A DNA stretch of 64,000 nt from CAVTBT01 sp963733065 (lineage in GTDB: Bacteria > Actinomycetota > Thermoleophilia > Gaiellales > Gaiellaceae): positions 62,001-126,000 of the forward strand of contig CAVTBT010000003.1 of the NCBI GenBank assembly GCA_963733065.1. The letters run 5' to 3'. The position numbers were made by a program, and so were the translations under genes. This document shows positions 31,580 through 40,957 of the stretch, piece by piece (the first letter of the stretch is position 1; each line of letters starts with the position of its first letter). The notes beneath the pieces are model-generated. The model was not told where the DNA came from. It saw only the letters and a program-made list of their open reading frames with translations, and did not search any database.

Positions 31580-32629
31580 GCCGGTCTCCCGAACAGCCCG
31601 AGCGGCCGCACCGCGAGCACGAGCGCGAGCAGGACGAAGGTGAAGATGATCGAGTAGTTCGAGTACGCAAGCGGCAGGTAGGTGGTCGCGAGTGCGTCGA
31701 CGAGGCCGTACAGGAGCGCCCCGACGGCGGCGCCGACGAGCGAGCCCATGCCGCCGATGATCACGACGACGAGCGAGTTGAGCAGCCACTGACCGTCGAG
31801 GCCGGGCGCGAGGCTCGCGAACGACCCGCCGATGCCGCCGCCGAGCCCGGCCAGGAACGAGCCGACGAAGAAGGCGATGGCGAACGTCACCTGGATGTTG
31901 ACGCCGAGCGCCTGCACCATCTGGCGGTCGTCGACGCCGGCGCGGACGATCATCCCCGTGCGCGTGAACTTCAGCCAGATCCAGAGCGCGAGGCCGATCG
32001 CGATCGCCAGGCCCAGGATGAACAGGCGGAAGCGGCTGTACTGCAGGTCGGCGACGTGCAGGGTCTCGAAGCGGTCGAGCGCGAGCGGGAAGGCGATGTC
32101 CTTGGCGATGCCGCCGAAGTGCGCGAGCATCAGATCGGCGGCGATGATCGAGACGGCGATCGTGATCAGCGCCTGGCGCAGGTCCTGGCCCTGGTTCCAG
32201 CGCAGCAGCACCTGCTGCATGACGAGGCCGAGCAGCCCGACGAGCGCGCGCGCCGACGAAGATCGGCAGCACCCATTCGCGCCAGAAGCTGATCTGGTCG
32301 CTCGTCAGGCCGATGTCGCCGAGGCCGACCCAGCGCCGCTGCAGCTCGAGCGCGATGTAGCCGCCCAGCAGGAAGAACGCGCCGTGGGCCATGTTCACGA
32401 CCCGCATCAGGCCGAAGATCAGGGTGAAGCCGCTGGCGACGAGGAAGTACAGGCCCGCCCGGGTGGCGCCGTCGAGGAGCGTCGCGAGCAGGGTGTTCCA
32501 GCCGAACTCCTTCGTCGCGGCGTTGTCCGCACCCCAGCCGATCCAGTAGACCAGGAAGATGAGGACGGCCGCCGCGATCACGCCCACAGCGACGTTCCGG
32601 ACGACCGGCGAGGGAGTCAGCGAGCGCAC
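31576..32629 (-). CDS. livH: Liv-type ABC transporter permease, frameshifted
   Basis: Second permease, about 350 aa when repaired. The N-terminal part (GTG 32629) reads VVRNVAVGVIAAAVLIFLVY and AGLYFLVASGFTLIFGLMRV; the C-terminal part (from about 32230 downward) reads RRTGMI-style loop, FVGSFLAGLGGGIGG and LLNSLVVVIIGGMGSLVGAA. The two frames meet near 32245-32255 in a GGCGCGCGCGC dinucleotide run, a typical site of a sequencing or slippage indel. Since livM, livJ, livG and livF are intact and overlap, a consensus error is likely. Confidence 0.82.
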
Positions 32630-32709
32630 CGCCCGTCGAACGTAACAGCGTGCCCATGCGCCTTCAAGCTGGATCCCGCACTGTTTACAAGTGACATCGG
32701 TGCCCGCGG

Positions 32710-33204
32710 TCAGACGGTCGCGACGGGCCGGCGGGTGAAGAGCGACGCGCGCTCGGAGCCCGGACGCTGCGGAACGTCGTCCGCGAGGCGCCGGAGGTCG
32801 TTGACGACGGTCCGGTCGAGCGTCTCGACGTCGTGCCACACGATCTCGACGAGGTTGCCGGTCGGATCGCGCAGGTAGAGCTGGACCTCGCCGCTCGGCA
32901 GCACGTAGATGGACGAGACCCACGCCGGGTCGCGGATCCCGAGCTCGCCGACCCGCGTGTAGAACGCCTCGAAATCGTCGACCTCGACGCCGAAGTGGTG
33001 GAACCGCGTCGGGCTGTTCTCCCCCTCCTGGAACAGGTGGAGCTGGAGGTCGCCGAGGCGCATCCAGACGACATCGATGCTGAAGGTCGGCGTCGGCAGG
33101 CGCTCGAGGCCGAACAGCGACTCGTAGAAGCGTGCCGACTCCTCCAGGTCCCGCGCCGGGATGGACACGTGGTTGAGGGCGAGCGCCCGCACGCGGCCGA
33201 TCAT
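32710..33204 (-). CDS. VOC family protein
   Basis: A 164-aa vicinal-oxygen-chelate protein with the three ligand strands LNHVSIPARDLEESARFYE, FHHFGVEVDDFEAFY and NLVEIVWHDVE, thus His, His and Glu. ATG 33204 is preferred over TTG 33228. It is encoded upstream of livH in the same direction. It lies between the transporter and the divergent LysR gene. An epimerase or lyase role on the imported compound is possible. Confidence 0.86.
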   Translation of the reverse strand: MIGRVRALALNHVSIPARDLEESARFYESLFGLERLPTPTFSIDVVWMRLGDLQLHLFQEGENSPTRFHHFGVEVDDFEAFYTRVGELGIRDPAWVSSIYVLPSGEVQLYLRDPTGNLVEIVWHDVETLDRTVVNDLRRLADDVPQRPGSERASLFTRRPVATV

Positions 33205-33250
33205 GACCGTCCGCCCGGCATAGGGCAAGTCCGCACGTTCTGTCGCTCCG

Positions 33251-33265
33251 ATAGGTTTGAACTAT
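33251..33265. promoter_or_regulatory. LysR-type dyad over regulator start
   Basis: ATAGGTTTGAACTAT is an imperfect 15-bp dyad (ATAG/CTAT plus inner T/A) in the T-N11-A style. It overlaps the LysR ATG, and the regulator may bind it for autoregulation and control of the divergent VOC/liv genes. TAGGTT at 33252-33257 is also a -10 candidate. Confidence 0.4.
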
Positions 33266-34154
33266 GAATCTCCGCCAGCTCGTCTGCTTCCTGGCCGTCG
33301 CCGAGGAGGGCTCGTTCACGCGAGGCGCCGAGCGCGTCGGGATCGCGCAGCCGTCGCTCTCCCAGCAGATCCGGGGGCTCGAGAACGAGCTGGGCGGGCT
33401 CCTGATCGAGCGCCTGCCGCGGGGAATCGCGCTCACGCCGGCCGGACGCGCCTTCCTCCCCGAGGCTCGCGCAGCGGTGCAGGCGGCCGAGCGGGCGGCG
33501 CGGGCCGCACGCTCGGCGCTGGGCCTCGACGCCGGCGAGCTGGCGGTGGCGACGGTGCGCTCCGTGGCCATCGGCATCCTCCCCTCCTCCCTGCGGCACT
33601 GGCACGACCGGAACCCGGGTGTCTCCGTGCGGCTGCACGAGTACCGGCACCGGCGACTGCTCGAGGAGGACGTGCGCCGCGGCGTCGGTGACATCGCGGT
33701 CGGGCCGCGGCCGACGTCGTGGAACGGGCCGGTGACCTCGCTCGGGCACGAGCGCTTCGTCATCGTCCTCCCGAAGACGGACGAGCTCGGGAGCCGCAAG
33801 ACGGTCCGGCTCGCCGAGCTCGCCGAGCGTGAGTGGGTGCTCTTCGAAGCCGGGTTCGGCCTCGCCGAAGTGGTGGCCGCGGCCTGCGGCCGGGCGGGCT
33901 TCCAGCCGCGCGCGTCGGTGCGGACAGCCCAGTCGGAGGCGGCGGCGCGGCTCGCGGCGGCCGGCCTGGGCCCGGCGCTCGTGCCGGACAACATCGTGCC
34001 GCCGGGGCTCGACGCCAGCATCATGCGCATCGACCCGCCGGTGACGCGCGAGCTCGTGGCCTACACGCGCGTGCAGTGGTCGCCCGCAGCGCGCGCCTTC
34101 CTCGAGCTGCTCCAGCAGTGGGACTGGGCGCCTGCCCCCTCGCGCCGGCGGTAG
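33264..34154 (+). CDS. LysR-family transcriptional regulator
   Basis: A 296-aa regulator. The N-terminal helix-turn-helix (residues 1-60) shows LRQLVCFLAVAEEGSFTRGA followed by QPSLSQQIRGLENELG, and the effector domain (LAVATVRSVAIGIL, VGDIAVGPR, LGPALVPDNIVP) is complete. It is divergent from the liv/VOC genes and upstream of the LarA-like/Mo-hydroxylase genes, so it may control one or both sets. The gene is probably leaderless. Confidence 0.93.
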   Translation: MNLRQLVCFLAVAEEGSFTRGAERVGIAQPSLSQQIRGLENELGGLLIERLPRGIALTPAGRAFLPEARAAVQAAERAARAARSALGLDAGELAVATVRSVAIGILPSSLRHWHDRNPGVSVRLHEYRHRRLLEEDVRRGVGDIAVGPRPTSWNGPVTSLGHERFVIVLPKTDELGSRKTVRLAELAEREWVLFEAGFGLAEVVAAACGRAGFQPRASVRTAQSEAAARLAAAGLGPALVPDNIVPPGLDASIMRIDPPVTRELVAYTRVQWSPAARAFLELLQQWDWAPAPSRRR

Positions 34155-34231
34155 CGCGAGCGAGTGCCTGCGGTGCCGACCGGCGCGGTAGGCTCGCTCT
34201 CACGAACAGTCGCTAGCTCCTGGGAGGGACG

Positions 34232-35656
34232 ATGGCTGACACCTACCGGGCGGTCATCCCGTTCGAGTCGCTCGACCCGCTGACGATCGGGGCCGCCGAC
34301 GACGAGTCGAAGGTCTACCGCGAGACGCTGGAGCTCGACATTCCGTCGGCGAACCTGCTCGCGGCGATCTATCCCGACGAGCCCGAGCCGGTCGCGAGCG
34401 CCACCGACGCGGCGCGCGCGGCGCTCGAGCAGCCGGTCGACGGGCCGCGCTTTTCGGAGCTGCTCACCGGTGCGGCGAGCGTCTGCGTGATCGTCGACAA
34501 CCAGTTCCGGCCGACGCCCGCATCGAAGCTGCTGCCGCCCGTGCTGGACGCGATCGAAGCGGCCGGCATCTCCGACGCACGCGTTATCTGCGCGAACGGC
34601 AAGGTCTTCCCGATGTCCGAGTCGGACATCGAGCAGAAGCTCGGACGAGAGAACCTCGACCGGATGGAGCGGCTCGGCATCGGCTTCTTCCAGAACGAGC
34701 CCCGCGACGCAGAGCGGTACCGCTATGTCGGCGTCTCGTCGCGCGGCACGCCCGTCTGGCTCCACGAGGAGGTGGCGAAGTCCGAGGTCACGATCACGAT
34801 CGGCCAGGCGCAGGCGAACCACTGGGGCGCCGGCGGCGGCGGCAAGCTCATCCTCCCGGGCGTCGTCTCGGACGAGACGATCGAGTCGAACCACTGCGCG
34901 TTCGTCCCGTCGCCGCAGACGCACTACGGCGCGTACGCGGGGCCGATGCGCTCGGACATCGACGAGGTGGCGTCGATGTGCGGCCTCAGCTGCACGATGA
35001 ACGTCGTGCTGGACACGCGCGGTCGCGTCGTCGAGTGCCTCTTCGGCTCCCACCCGGAGGCGCACCAGGCGGCGATCCGGCGCTTCAACGACATCTACGC
35101 CTACGAGTCGTTCGTCGAGGAGCAGGGACAGGCCGACATCGCCATCTGCGGCGTGTTCGCGCCGACCGACCACCTCTTCTTCCACACCGGCTGGGGCTGC
35201 ATGTCGGCCGATCTCGTGCTGAAAGACGGCGGCACGATCGTCTACACCTCGCCTTCCCCGGGAGTGTCCACGGCCGTCGGCGACTTCCCGGGCCTGGCGC
35301 TCATGGATCTGATGAAGCCGTACATGCCGCCGTCGAAGGACGGCTACGAGCGGGTGCTCCGGGACATCCACGCCCGCGCGATCCAGATGTGGGCGGGCTG
35401 CATCTGGGTGCCGATCTACGAGGTGATGACGCGAAAGCACCTCACGCTCGTGACCCTGGAGGAGAACCTGGAGATGGCCGCCGACATCGGCATCGACGCC
35501 ACGACGTCGCTCGACGAGGCGTTCGCCGCGGCGATGGAGCGTCACGGGCCGGAGGCGAAGGTGGTCGTGCTCCCGTACGCGCGCTACCAGCTGCCGCGGA
35601 ACGCGATCCGGATGCAGAGCGAGGACGCGCGCTTCTTCGAGCTGGCGCTCCACTGA
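34232..35656 (+). CDS. LarA-family protein (nickel-dependent lactate racemase superfamily), lacking one catalytic His
   Basis: A 474-aa LarA superfamily protein. The DNTRPTP-type loop appears as VDNQFRPTP at 88-96. The pincer-cofactor region is NHWGAGGGGKLILPG, with Lys205 equivalent to LarA Lys184 and His221 equivalent to His200, 16 residues apart as in LarA; His197 may stand for His174. Around residue 122-126, where LarA has GxH (His108), this protein reads NGKVF, so that catalytic base is missing. A GGGAGGG Shine-Dalgarno precedes ATG 34232. It may be an epimerase or other hydroxy-acid enzyme, or a non-racemase member. No LarB/LarC/LarE maturation genes are seen here. Confidence 0.84.
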   Translation: MADTYRAVIPFESLDPLTIGAADDESKVYRETLELDIPSANLLAAIYPDEPEPVASATDAARAALEQPVDGPRFSELLTGAASVCVIVDNQFRPTPASKLLPPVLDAIEAAGISDARVICANGKVFPMSESDIEQKLGRENLDRMERLGIGFFQNEPRDAERYRYVGVSSRGTPVWLHEEVAKSEVTITIGQAQANHWGAGGGGKLILPGVVSDETIESNHCAFVPSPQTHYGAYAGPMRSDIDEVASMCGLSCTMNVVLDTRGRVVECLFGSHPEAHQAAIRRFNDIYAYESFVEEQGQADIAICGVFAPTDHLFFHTGWGCMSADLVLKDGGTIVYTSPSPGVSTAVGDFPGLALMDLMKPYMPPSKDGYERVLRDIHARAIQMWAGCIWVPIYEVMTRKHLTLVTLEENLEMAADIGIDATTSLDEAFAAAMERHGPEAKVVVLPYARYQLPRNAIRMQSEDARFFELALH

Positions 35657-35692
35657 GCCGCGGAGGCCGCAGGCCCGGATCGAGCCCGCTCG

Positions 35693-35698
35693 TACACT
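35693..35698 (+). promoter_or_regulatory. Leaderless -10 hexamer for DUF1858-like gene
   Basis: TACACT, 6 nt, then ATG 35705. This is the probable start of the Mo-hydroxylase operon transcript. Confidence 0.45.
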
Positions 35699-35704
35699 GG
35701 CTGC

Positions 35705-36019
35705 ATGCAGCAGCGCGTCCCCGGGATCACGGCCCGCGGTGCGGCAGCCGAGCCGACCCCGGCACGTGAGATCCGCGGCTCCACGACGATCGTCGAGCTC
35801 CTGCGGATGTTCCCGGAGGGCGAGGCGGCGTCGCTCATGTCGCGGCTCAGCCTGCCCTGCGCGCACTGCGGAGGCGCGTTCAACGAGCCGCTGACGATGG
35901 CTGCCAAGCGCCACCGACGGGACCCGCGCGCCGTCCTCGACGCCTTCCGAGCGCTCGTCGGGGACGGCCCGGACGACGACCAGGTCGCGCGCGCGACCGA
36001 GCGCGTACCCGCCGGGTAG
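35705..36019 (+). CDS. DUF1858-like small protein
   Basis: A 104-aa protein. The conserved core reads STTIVELLRMFPEGEAASLM and PCAHCGGAFNEPLTMAAKRH, with a CxxC pair. DUF1858 proteins are often hybrid-cluster-associated or metal/disulfide proteins of unknown activity. It precedes the Mo-hydroxylase large subunit by 11 nt and is probably co-transcribed. A role in delivering metal or electrons to the hydroxylase is only inference. Confidence 0.72.
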   Translation: MQQRVPGITARGAAAEPTPAREIRGSTTIVELLRMFPEGEAASLMSRLSLPCAHCGGAFNEPLTMAAKRHRRDPRAVLDAFRALVGDGPDDDQVARATERVPAG

Positions 36020-36030
36020 GGTCGGCGGCG

Positions 36031-38331
36031 ATGGCCGTCGGCGTCGAGCGCGAGACCTGGGTCGGGCGTGCGCTGCCGCGCTTCGAGGACGCCGCCCTCC
36101 TGCGCGGCGAGGGCCGGTTCATGGACGACTTCGCGCCGGTCCCGCATGCGAGCCATGCCGCCGTCGTCCGCTCGCAGCTCGCGCACGCACGCGTCGCCGT
36201 CGACCCGTCGGCCGCGCTCGACCTGCCCGGCGTCGTCGGCGTGCTGACCGGCGAGGACGTGGCGGCGCTGTCCCGGCCGTTCCCGGCCGGCATCGAGTCG
36301 CCCGTCCCCTTCTACAGCGCCGCGGTCGGCACGGCCCGCTACATGGGCGAGCCGCTGGCCGTCGTCGTCGCCCGCGACCGGTACACGGCCGAGGACGCCG
36401 TGGAGCTCGTCGCCGTCGACTACGAGCCGCTCGAGGCCGTCCTCGACCCGCTCGCGGCCGACCCCGTCCACGACCGCTCCTTCCACTACGGCGACGTCGA
36501 CGAGGCGCTCGCGCGCGCGGATCTCGTCGTCCGCGAGACGTTCCGGCTCCCGGCCTGGAGCTGCACGCCGGTGGAGTGCTACGGCGTCGTCGCGGACTGG
36601 CGGGCCGCCGACGGGTCCCTGACCGCCTGGGCGAACTTCCAGGGGCCGTTCACGCTGCACTCGGTCGCGGCCGCAGCGCTCGGACTCCCCGGCGCGAAGC
36701 TGCGGCTGATCACGCCGCCGGACTCGGGCGGCTCCTTCGGGATCAAGTCCTCGGTCGTCTCCTACGTCGTGCTGATGGGGCTGGCCTCCCGGCGGCTCGG
36801 CGTACCGGTGCGGTGGACCGAGGACCGCCTCGAGCACCTGGCGGGCAGCGCGTGCTCGACCGCGCGTGTGACCGAGCTGGAGGCCGGGTTCACGCGAGAC
36901 GGAGAGCTCGTCGCGCTTCGCTACGACGCGATCGAAGACGTCGGCGCGTACGTTCGCGCGCCCGAGCCGGCCACGCTCTACCGCATGCACGGCTCGCTCT
37001 CGGGCGCCTACCGGGTGCAGAACGTCGCCGCCAGGAACCGCGTCGTGCTGACCAACCGGCTGCCGAGCGGGCTCAACCGCGGCTTCGGCGGGCCGCAGCT
37101 CTACTTCGGCCTCGAGCGGACGATGGCGATCGCCGCTCGGCGGCTCGGCCTCGATGCCGCCGAGGTTGCTCGCCGCAACCTCGTCCGAGCGGACGAGTTC
37201 CCGTACACGACGCCGTCCGGCGGCCTCTACGACTCGGGCGACTACGCGGCCTGCCTGGAGGAAGCGCTCGCGCTGTCGCGCTGGGACGAGCGCGTGGAAG
37301 AGGCCCGGCTCGCACGGGAGGACGGCCGCCTCGTCGGTGTCGGGCTCGCCTGTGTGGTCGAGCCGTCGATCTCGAACATGGGGTACATCACACTCGCGCA
37401 GACGGCAGTCGAACGCGCGGCGACGCTCCCGAAGTCCGGGAACGCGGAGGGCGCGACGGTGTCGGTCTCGCCGCTCGGCGGTGTGACCGCGCGGGTCGGG
37501 ACGACACCGCAGGGCCAGGGCCACCGGACGGTCTGCGCGCAGGTCGTCGCCGACGAGCTCGGCGTCGATCCGGCGACGGTGGAGGTGCTGGCCGAGGTGG
37601 ACACGTCCAGCTCGCCGTGGACCGTCTCCTCCGGCAACTACTCCTCCCGCTTCGCCGGCGTCGGCGCCGGCGCCGTGCAGGCGGCGGCGCGGAAGGTGGC
37701 CGCGAAGGTGACGGCGATCCGCGAGCACCTCGACGATCCCGACCTGTCGCTCCGCCGCGTCGCCGGCGTGGCGCACTGGCACCCCGACTCGCTGCCGGAC
37801 GGCATGGAGCCCGGCCTGCACGCGACCGCGTTCTACGCCGCGCCGAACCTCTCGGCGCCCGACGACCTCGACCGGGTCGCGTCGTCCGCCGCGCACGGGT
37901 TCGTCTGCGATGTCGCCGTCGTCGAGGTCGACGGCGAGACCGGAGAGGTCTCCGTGCTGGACTACGTCACTCTCCACGACGCCGGCCGGCTGCTCAATCC
38001 GCTGCTCGCGGACGGCCAGGTCGAGGGCGGCTTCGCCCATGGGGCGGCCGCCGCGCTCCTCGAGCGGCACGTGCACGACGAGTGGGGCACGCTCATGACC
38101 GCATCGTTCATGGACTACCTCGTGCCGGCCGCTCCGGAGATCCCGCGTGTGCGGATCGCGCACCGCTCGACGCCCTCGCCCTTCCTCTCCACCGGCGCCA
38201 AGGGTCTCGGGGAGGGCAACACGATGAGCGCGCCGGCGGCCATCGCCAACGCGGTCGCGGACGCCCTCGGGCGCGACGACCTCGAGCTGCCGCTGACCGC
38301 CCCGCGCGTCTGGGACCTGCTGCAGCGGTGA
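36031..38331 (+). CDS. Xanthine dehydrogenase/aldehyde oxidase family molybdenum-binding subunit
   Basis: Large (L) subunit of a three-component molybdenum hydroxylase (766 aa), which hydroxylates a substrate using water. It contains the N-terminal FMDDFAPV, GSFGIKSSVVSY and NRGFGGPQLYF (molybdopterin contact), GQGHRTVCAQV, and the active-site Glu in GAKGLGEG near residue 728. The AYRCSFR loop of form I CO dehydrogenases is absent, so carbon monoxide is an unlikely substrate; a heterocycle, aldehyde or carboxylic acid is more plausible. The next gene overlaps in a GTGA junction. Confidence 0.93.
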   Translation: MAVGVERETWVGRALPRFEDAALLRGEGRFMDDFAPVPHASHAAVVRSQLAHARVAVDPSAALDLPGVVGVLTGEDVAALSRPFPAGIESPVPFYSAAVGTARYMGEPLAVVVARDRYTAEDAVELVAVDYEPLEAVLDPLAADPVHDRSFHYGDVDEALARADLVVRETFRLPAWSCTPVECYGVVADWRAADGSLTAWANFQGPFTLHSVAAAALGLPGAKLRLITPPDSGGSFGIKSSVVSYVVLMGLASRRLGVPVRWTEDRLEHLAGSACSTARVTELEAGFTRDGELVALRYDAIEDVGAYVRAPEPATLYRMHGSLSGAYRVQNVAARNRVVLTNRLPSGLNRGFGGPQLYFGLERTMAIAARRLGLDAAEVARRNLVRADEFPYTTPSGGLYDSGDYAACLEEALALSRWDERVEEARLAREDGRLVGVGLACVVEPSISNMGYITLAQTAVERAATLPKSGNAEGATVSVSPLGGVTARVGTTPQGQGHRTVCAQVVADELGVDPATVEVLAEVDTSSSPWTVSSGNYSSRFAGVGAGAVQAAARKVAAKVTAIREHLDDPDLSLRRVAGVAHWHPDSLPDGMEPGLHATAFYAAPNLSAPDDLDRVASSAAHGFVCDVAVVEVDGETGEVSVLDYVTLHDAGRLLNPLLADGQVEGGFAHGAAAALLERHVHDEWGTLMTASFMDYLVPAAPEIPRVRIAHRSTPSPFLSTGAKGLGEGNTMSAPAAIANAVADALGRDDLELPLTAPRVWDLLQR

Positions 38332-39108
38332 AGCCGCCCGCCTTCGACTACGTCCGGCCGGGGAGCGTCGAGGAGGCGCTCACCGAGCTGGCGCGCGGCG
38401 GCGAGGACGCGAAGCCGCTCGCCGGCGGTCAGAGCCTCGTGCCGCTGCTGAACATGCGGCTCGCGCGGCCTGTCGCTCCTCGTCGACCTGAACCGCGTGA
38501 CGGGGCTCGATGCGGTCGAGCGCACGAACGGCACCGCGCGGGTCGGCGCGACCGTGCGCCAGTCGCGGATGCCGGACCTGCCGCTCGTGCGGGAGGCCCT
38601 GCCGCACGTCGGCCACGCCGCGACGCGGAATCGCGGCACGGTCGGCGGGTCGGTCGCGCACGCCGACCCGAGCGCGGAGCTGCCTGTCTGCCTGGTCGCG
38701 CTCGGTGGCTCGGTCGTCGTGGCGTCGGCGGCCGGACGGCGGGAGGTCCGAGCCGTGGACTTCTTCACCGGCACGTTCGCAACGGCCCTCGACGACGGCG
38801 AGCTCGTGGTCGAGACGGTCTGGCCGGTGCACGAGGGCGGGTGCGCGTTCGAGGAGCTGGCGCTCCGGCACGGCGACTTCGCCCTCGCGATGTGCGCGGT
38901 CGTCGCGGCCGACGGCGGCCTGCGTGTCGCGCTCGGATCGGTGTCGGACCGGCCGCTCCTCCTCGACTGCCCACCCGACCCGGAGGAGGCGGCCGAGGCG
39001 GCGGCTGCGGCGGCGACCCCCGTCGAGACGATCCACGCGACCGTGGAGTACCGCCGCCAGGCGACGCGTGTGCTCGTGCGGCGCGCCGCCGCGAGGGCGC
39101 TCGCATGA
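38328..39108 (+). CDS. FAD-binding (M) subunit of molybdenum hydroxylase, frameshifted
   Basis: Middle subunit, CoxM/XdhB type. The first 48 codons read FDYVRPGSVEEALTELARGG and GGQSLVPLLNMRLARP. The frame shifts near 38468-38475, and the rest continues LLVDLNRVTGLDAVE, then ATRNRGTVGGSVAHADPSAEL (FAD-binding) and EELALRHGDFALAM (C-terminal domain). Both ends keep their 4-nt overlaps with L and S, so the indel is probably an error. Electrons from Mo pass through the S subunit clusters to FAD here. Confidence 0.85.
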
Positions 39109-39563
39109 TCGAGATCGCCCTGCGCGTGAACGGCCGCGCCGTTCGCGAGGCCGTCGAGCCGCGCCTGCTGCTCTCGGACTTCCTGCGCCACCGGCTCGGC
39201 CTCACCGGCACGCACGTCGGCTGCGAGCACGGCGTCTGCGGCGCGTGCACGGTCCAGCTCGACGGCGCCGCGGTGCGGTCGTGCCTCATGCTCGCGGTGC
39301 AGGCCGACGGCGCCGCGGTGCGCACCGTCGAGTCGCTCGCCGGAGACGACGCGCTGAGCCCGCTGCAGGACGCGTTCCACCGCCACCACGCGCTGCAGTG
39401 CGGCTTCTGCACGCCGGGCATCCTGATGGCAGCGGACGAGCTGCTCGCACGCCCCGGGCCGCCGACCCGCGAGCAGATCGTCGACCTCCTCGCCGGGCAC
39501 CTCTGCCGCTGTACCGGCTACCGGCCGATCGTGGACGCCATCGCGGAGGTGGCAGGCACGTGA
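39105..39563 (+). CDS. [2Fe-2S]-binding (S) subunit of molybdenum hydroxylase
   Basis: Small subunit of 152 aa. The plant-type ferredoxin cluster ligands are Cys40, Cys45, Cys48 and Cys60 (GCEHGVCGACTV...SC). The C-terminal all-helical domain carries the second cluster with CGFCTPG and CRCTGY. The ATG overlaps the M stop. The gene order L, M, S, ligase, hydratase is maintained without gaps. Confidence 0.94.
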   Translation: MIEIALRVNGRAVREAVEPRLLLSDFLRHRLGLTGTHVGCEHGVCGACTVQLDGAAVRSCLMLAVQADGAAVRTVESLAGDDALSPLQDAFHRHHALQCGFCTPGILMAADELLARPGPPTREQIVDLLAGHLCRCTGYRPIVDAIAEVAGT

Positions 39564-40957
39564 ACATGGCGCTCTCCCTGCTCTACGCCGCCGAGCGCTT
39601 CCCCGAGCGCGAGGCGCTGGTCGACGGCGGCGAGCGCCTGACGTACGCCCAGCTCCGCGAGCGCGCCGCCCGCCTGGCCGGAGGCCTCGCCGGCGCGGGC
39701 CTCGGGCGGGGCGACCGCCTGGCGGCGGTGCTCAGGAACCGCAGCCAGACGGTCCTGCTGTTCTGGGCGTGCCAGTGGCTCGGCGCGGTGTTCGTGCCGC
39801 TCTCGTGGCGCAGCTCGCAGGCCGACCTCGAGTACTGCATCGAGGACTCCGGCGCGACGCTCGTCGCCACCGACGACGACCCGCTGGAGCACCTGGCGGC
39901 GGGCGAGGAGCATCCGGGCGCGCTCGACCTCGACGAGGCCGCGCACTCGATCATGCTCTACACGTCGGGCACGACCGGCCGGCCGAAGGGCGTCCCGCGC
40001 TCGCACCGCGCCGAGCGCGCCGGCGGCTCCTCGCAGGTCGTGCACCACGGGCTCGGCGACGGCGACCGCACGCTCGGCGTGATGCCGCTCTACCACACCA
40101 TGGGCGACCACTCGATGATCGCCATGTCGCTGATCGGCGGCTGCTACGTCGCCCAGCCCGAGTGGTCGGCCGAGGCCGCGCTCGCCCTGATCGAACGGGA
40201 GCGGATCACGTCGCTCTACCTCGCCCCGACGCTCTTCCACGACCTCGTCACCCACGCCGCGTTCGCCGAGCACGACGTCTCCTCGGTGCGCCGCGTCGCC
40301 TATGCCGGCGCCGCGATGACGACCGCCCTCGCCGAGCGCGTCGCCGCGGCGTTCGAGCCGGAGACCTTCGTCAACCACTACGGCTCGACCGAGATCTACA
40401 CCTTCTCCGTGCACCGCGACCAGCGGGCGAAGCCGGGCTGCGCCGGCCGGGCGGCCCTGAATGCCCGCCTGCGGCTCGACCCTCCCGGCATCGAGGGGGA
40501 GGTGCTCTGCCACCTTTCCTCCGACGAGGCCTTCTCGGGCTACTGGCGCCGGCCGGACGCTGACGAGAAGGCACTCGACGACGGCTGGTACCGCACCGGG
40601 GACGTGGGCCGCATCGACGCGGACGGCGACCTCTGGATCGTCGGCCGCGTCGACGACATGATCGTCTCCGGCGGCGAGAACATCCACCCGCTGGAGGTCG
40701 AGGACGTGCTCGCGCGGCATCCGGCCGTCGCCGAGGTCGCCGTCGTCGGCGCGCCGGACGACCGTTTGGGCCAGCGGGTGGTCGCCTGCGTCGTGGGGAG
40801 CGCCACGGCCGAGGAGCTCGACGCCTTCTGTCTCGCCTCCGAGGCCCTCGCTCGCTTCAAGCGCCCGCGCGAGTACCGCTTCGTCTCCGAGCTGCCGAAG
40901 TCCGCGTCGGGGAAGATCATGCGCAGGATGCTGCGCGAGACGACGGCGACGACATGA
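39560..40957 (+). CDS. AMP-dependent acyl-CoA/aryl-CoA ligase
   Basis: A 465-aa adenylate-forming ligase converting a carboxylic acid to its CoA thioester. All core motifs are intact: YTSGTTGRPKGVPRSH (P-loop), NHYGSTEIY, WYRTGDVGRID, and the catalytic Lys in SASGKIMRR. Its start GTG overlaps the S-subunit stop; ATG 39566 is an alternative. It resembles acid-CoA ligases of aromatic degradation. Together with the hydroxylase and a crotonase it suggests degradation of a carboxylic acid via CoA esters. Confidence 0.92.
   Translation: MNMALSLLYAAERFPEREALVDGGERLTYAQLRERAARLAGGLAGAGLGRGDRLAAVLRNRSQTVLLFWACQWLGAVFVPLSWRSSQADLEYCIEDSGATLVATDDDPLEHLAAGEEHPGALDLDEAAHSIMLYTSGTTGRPKGVPRSHRAERAGGSSQVVHHGLGDGDRTLGVMPLYHTMGDHSMIAMSLIGGCYVAQPEWSAEAALALIERERITSLYLAPTLFHDLVTHAAFAEHDVSSVRRVAYAGAAMTTALAERVAAAFEPETFVNHYGSTEIYTFSVHRDQRAKPGCAGRAALNARLRLDPPGIEGEVLCHLSSDEAFSGYWRRPDADEKALDDGWYRTGDVGRIDADGDLWIVGRVDDMIVSGGENIHPLEVEDVLARHPAVAEVAVVGAPDDRLGQRVVACVVGSATAEELDAFCLASEALARFKRPREYRFVSELPKSASGKIMRRMLRETTATT

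Noticed and set aside
36031..39563. Form I carbon-monoxide dehydrogenase (coxMSL).
   Set aside because: The AYRCSFR active-site loop of CoxL is not present, and the gene order is L, M, S rather than M, S, L. A generic molybdenum hydroxylase is the safer call.
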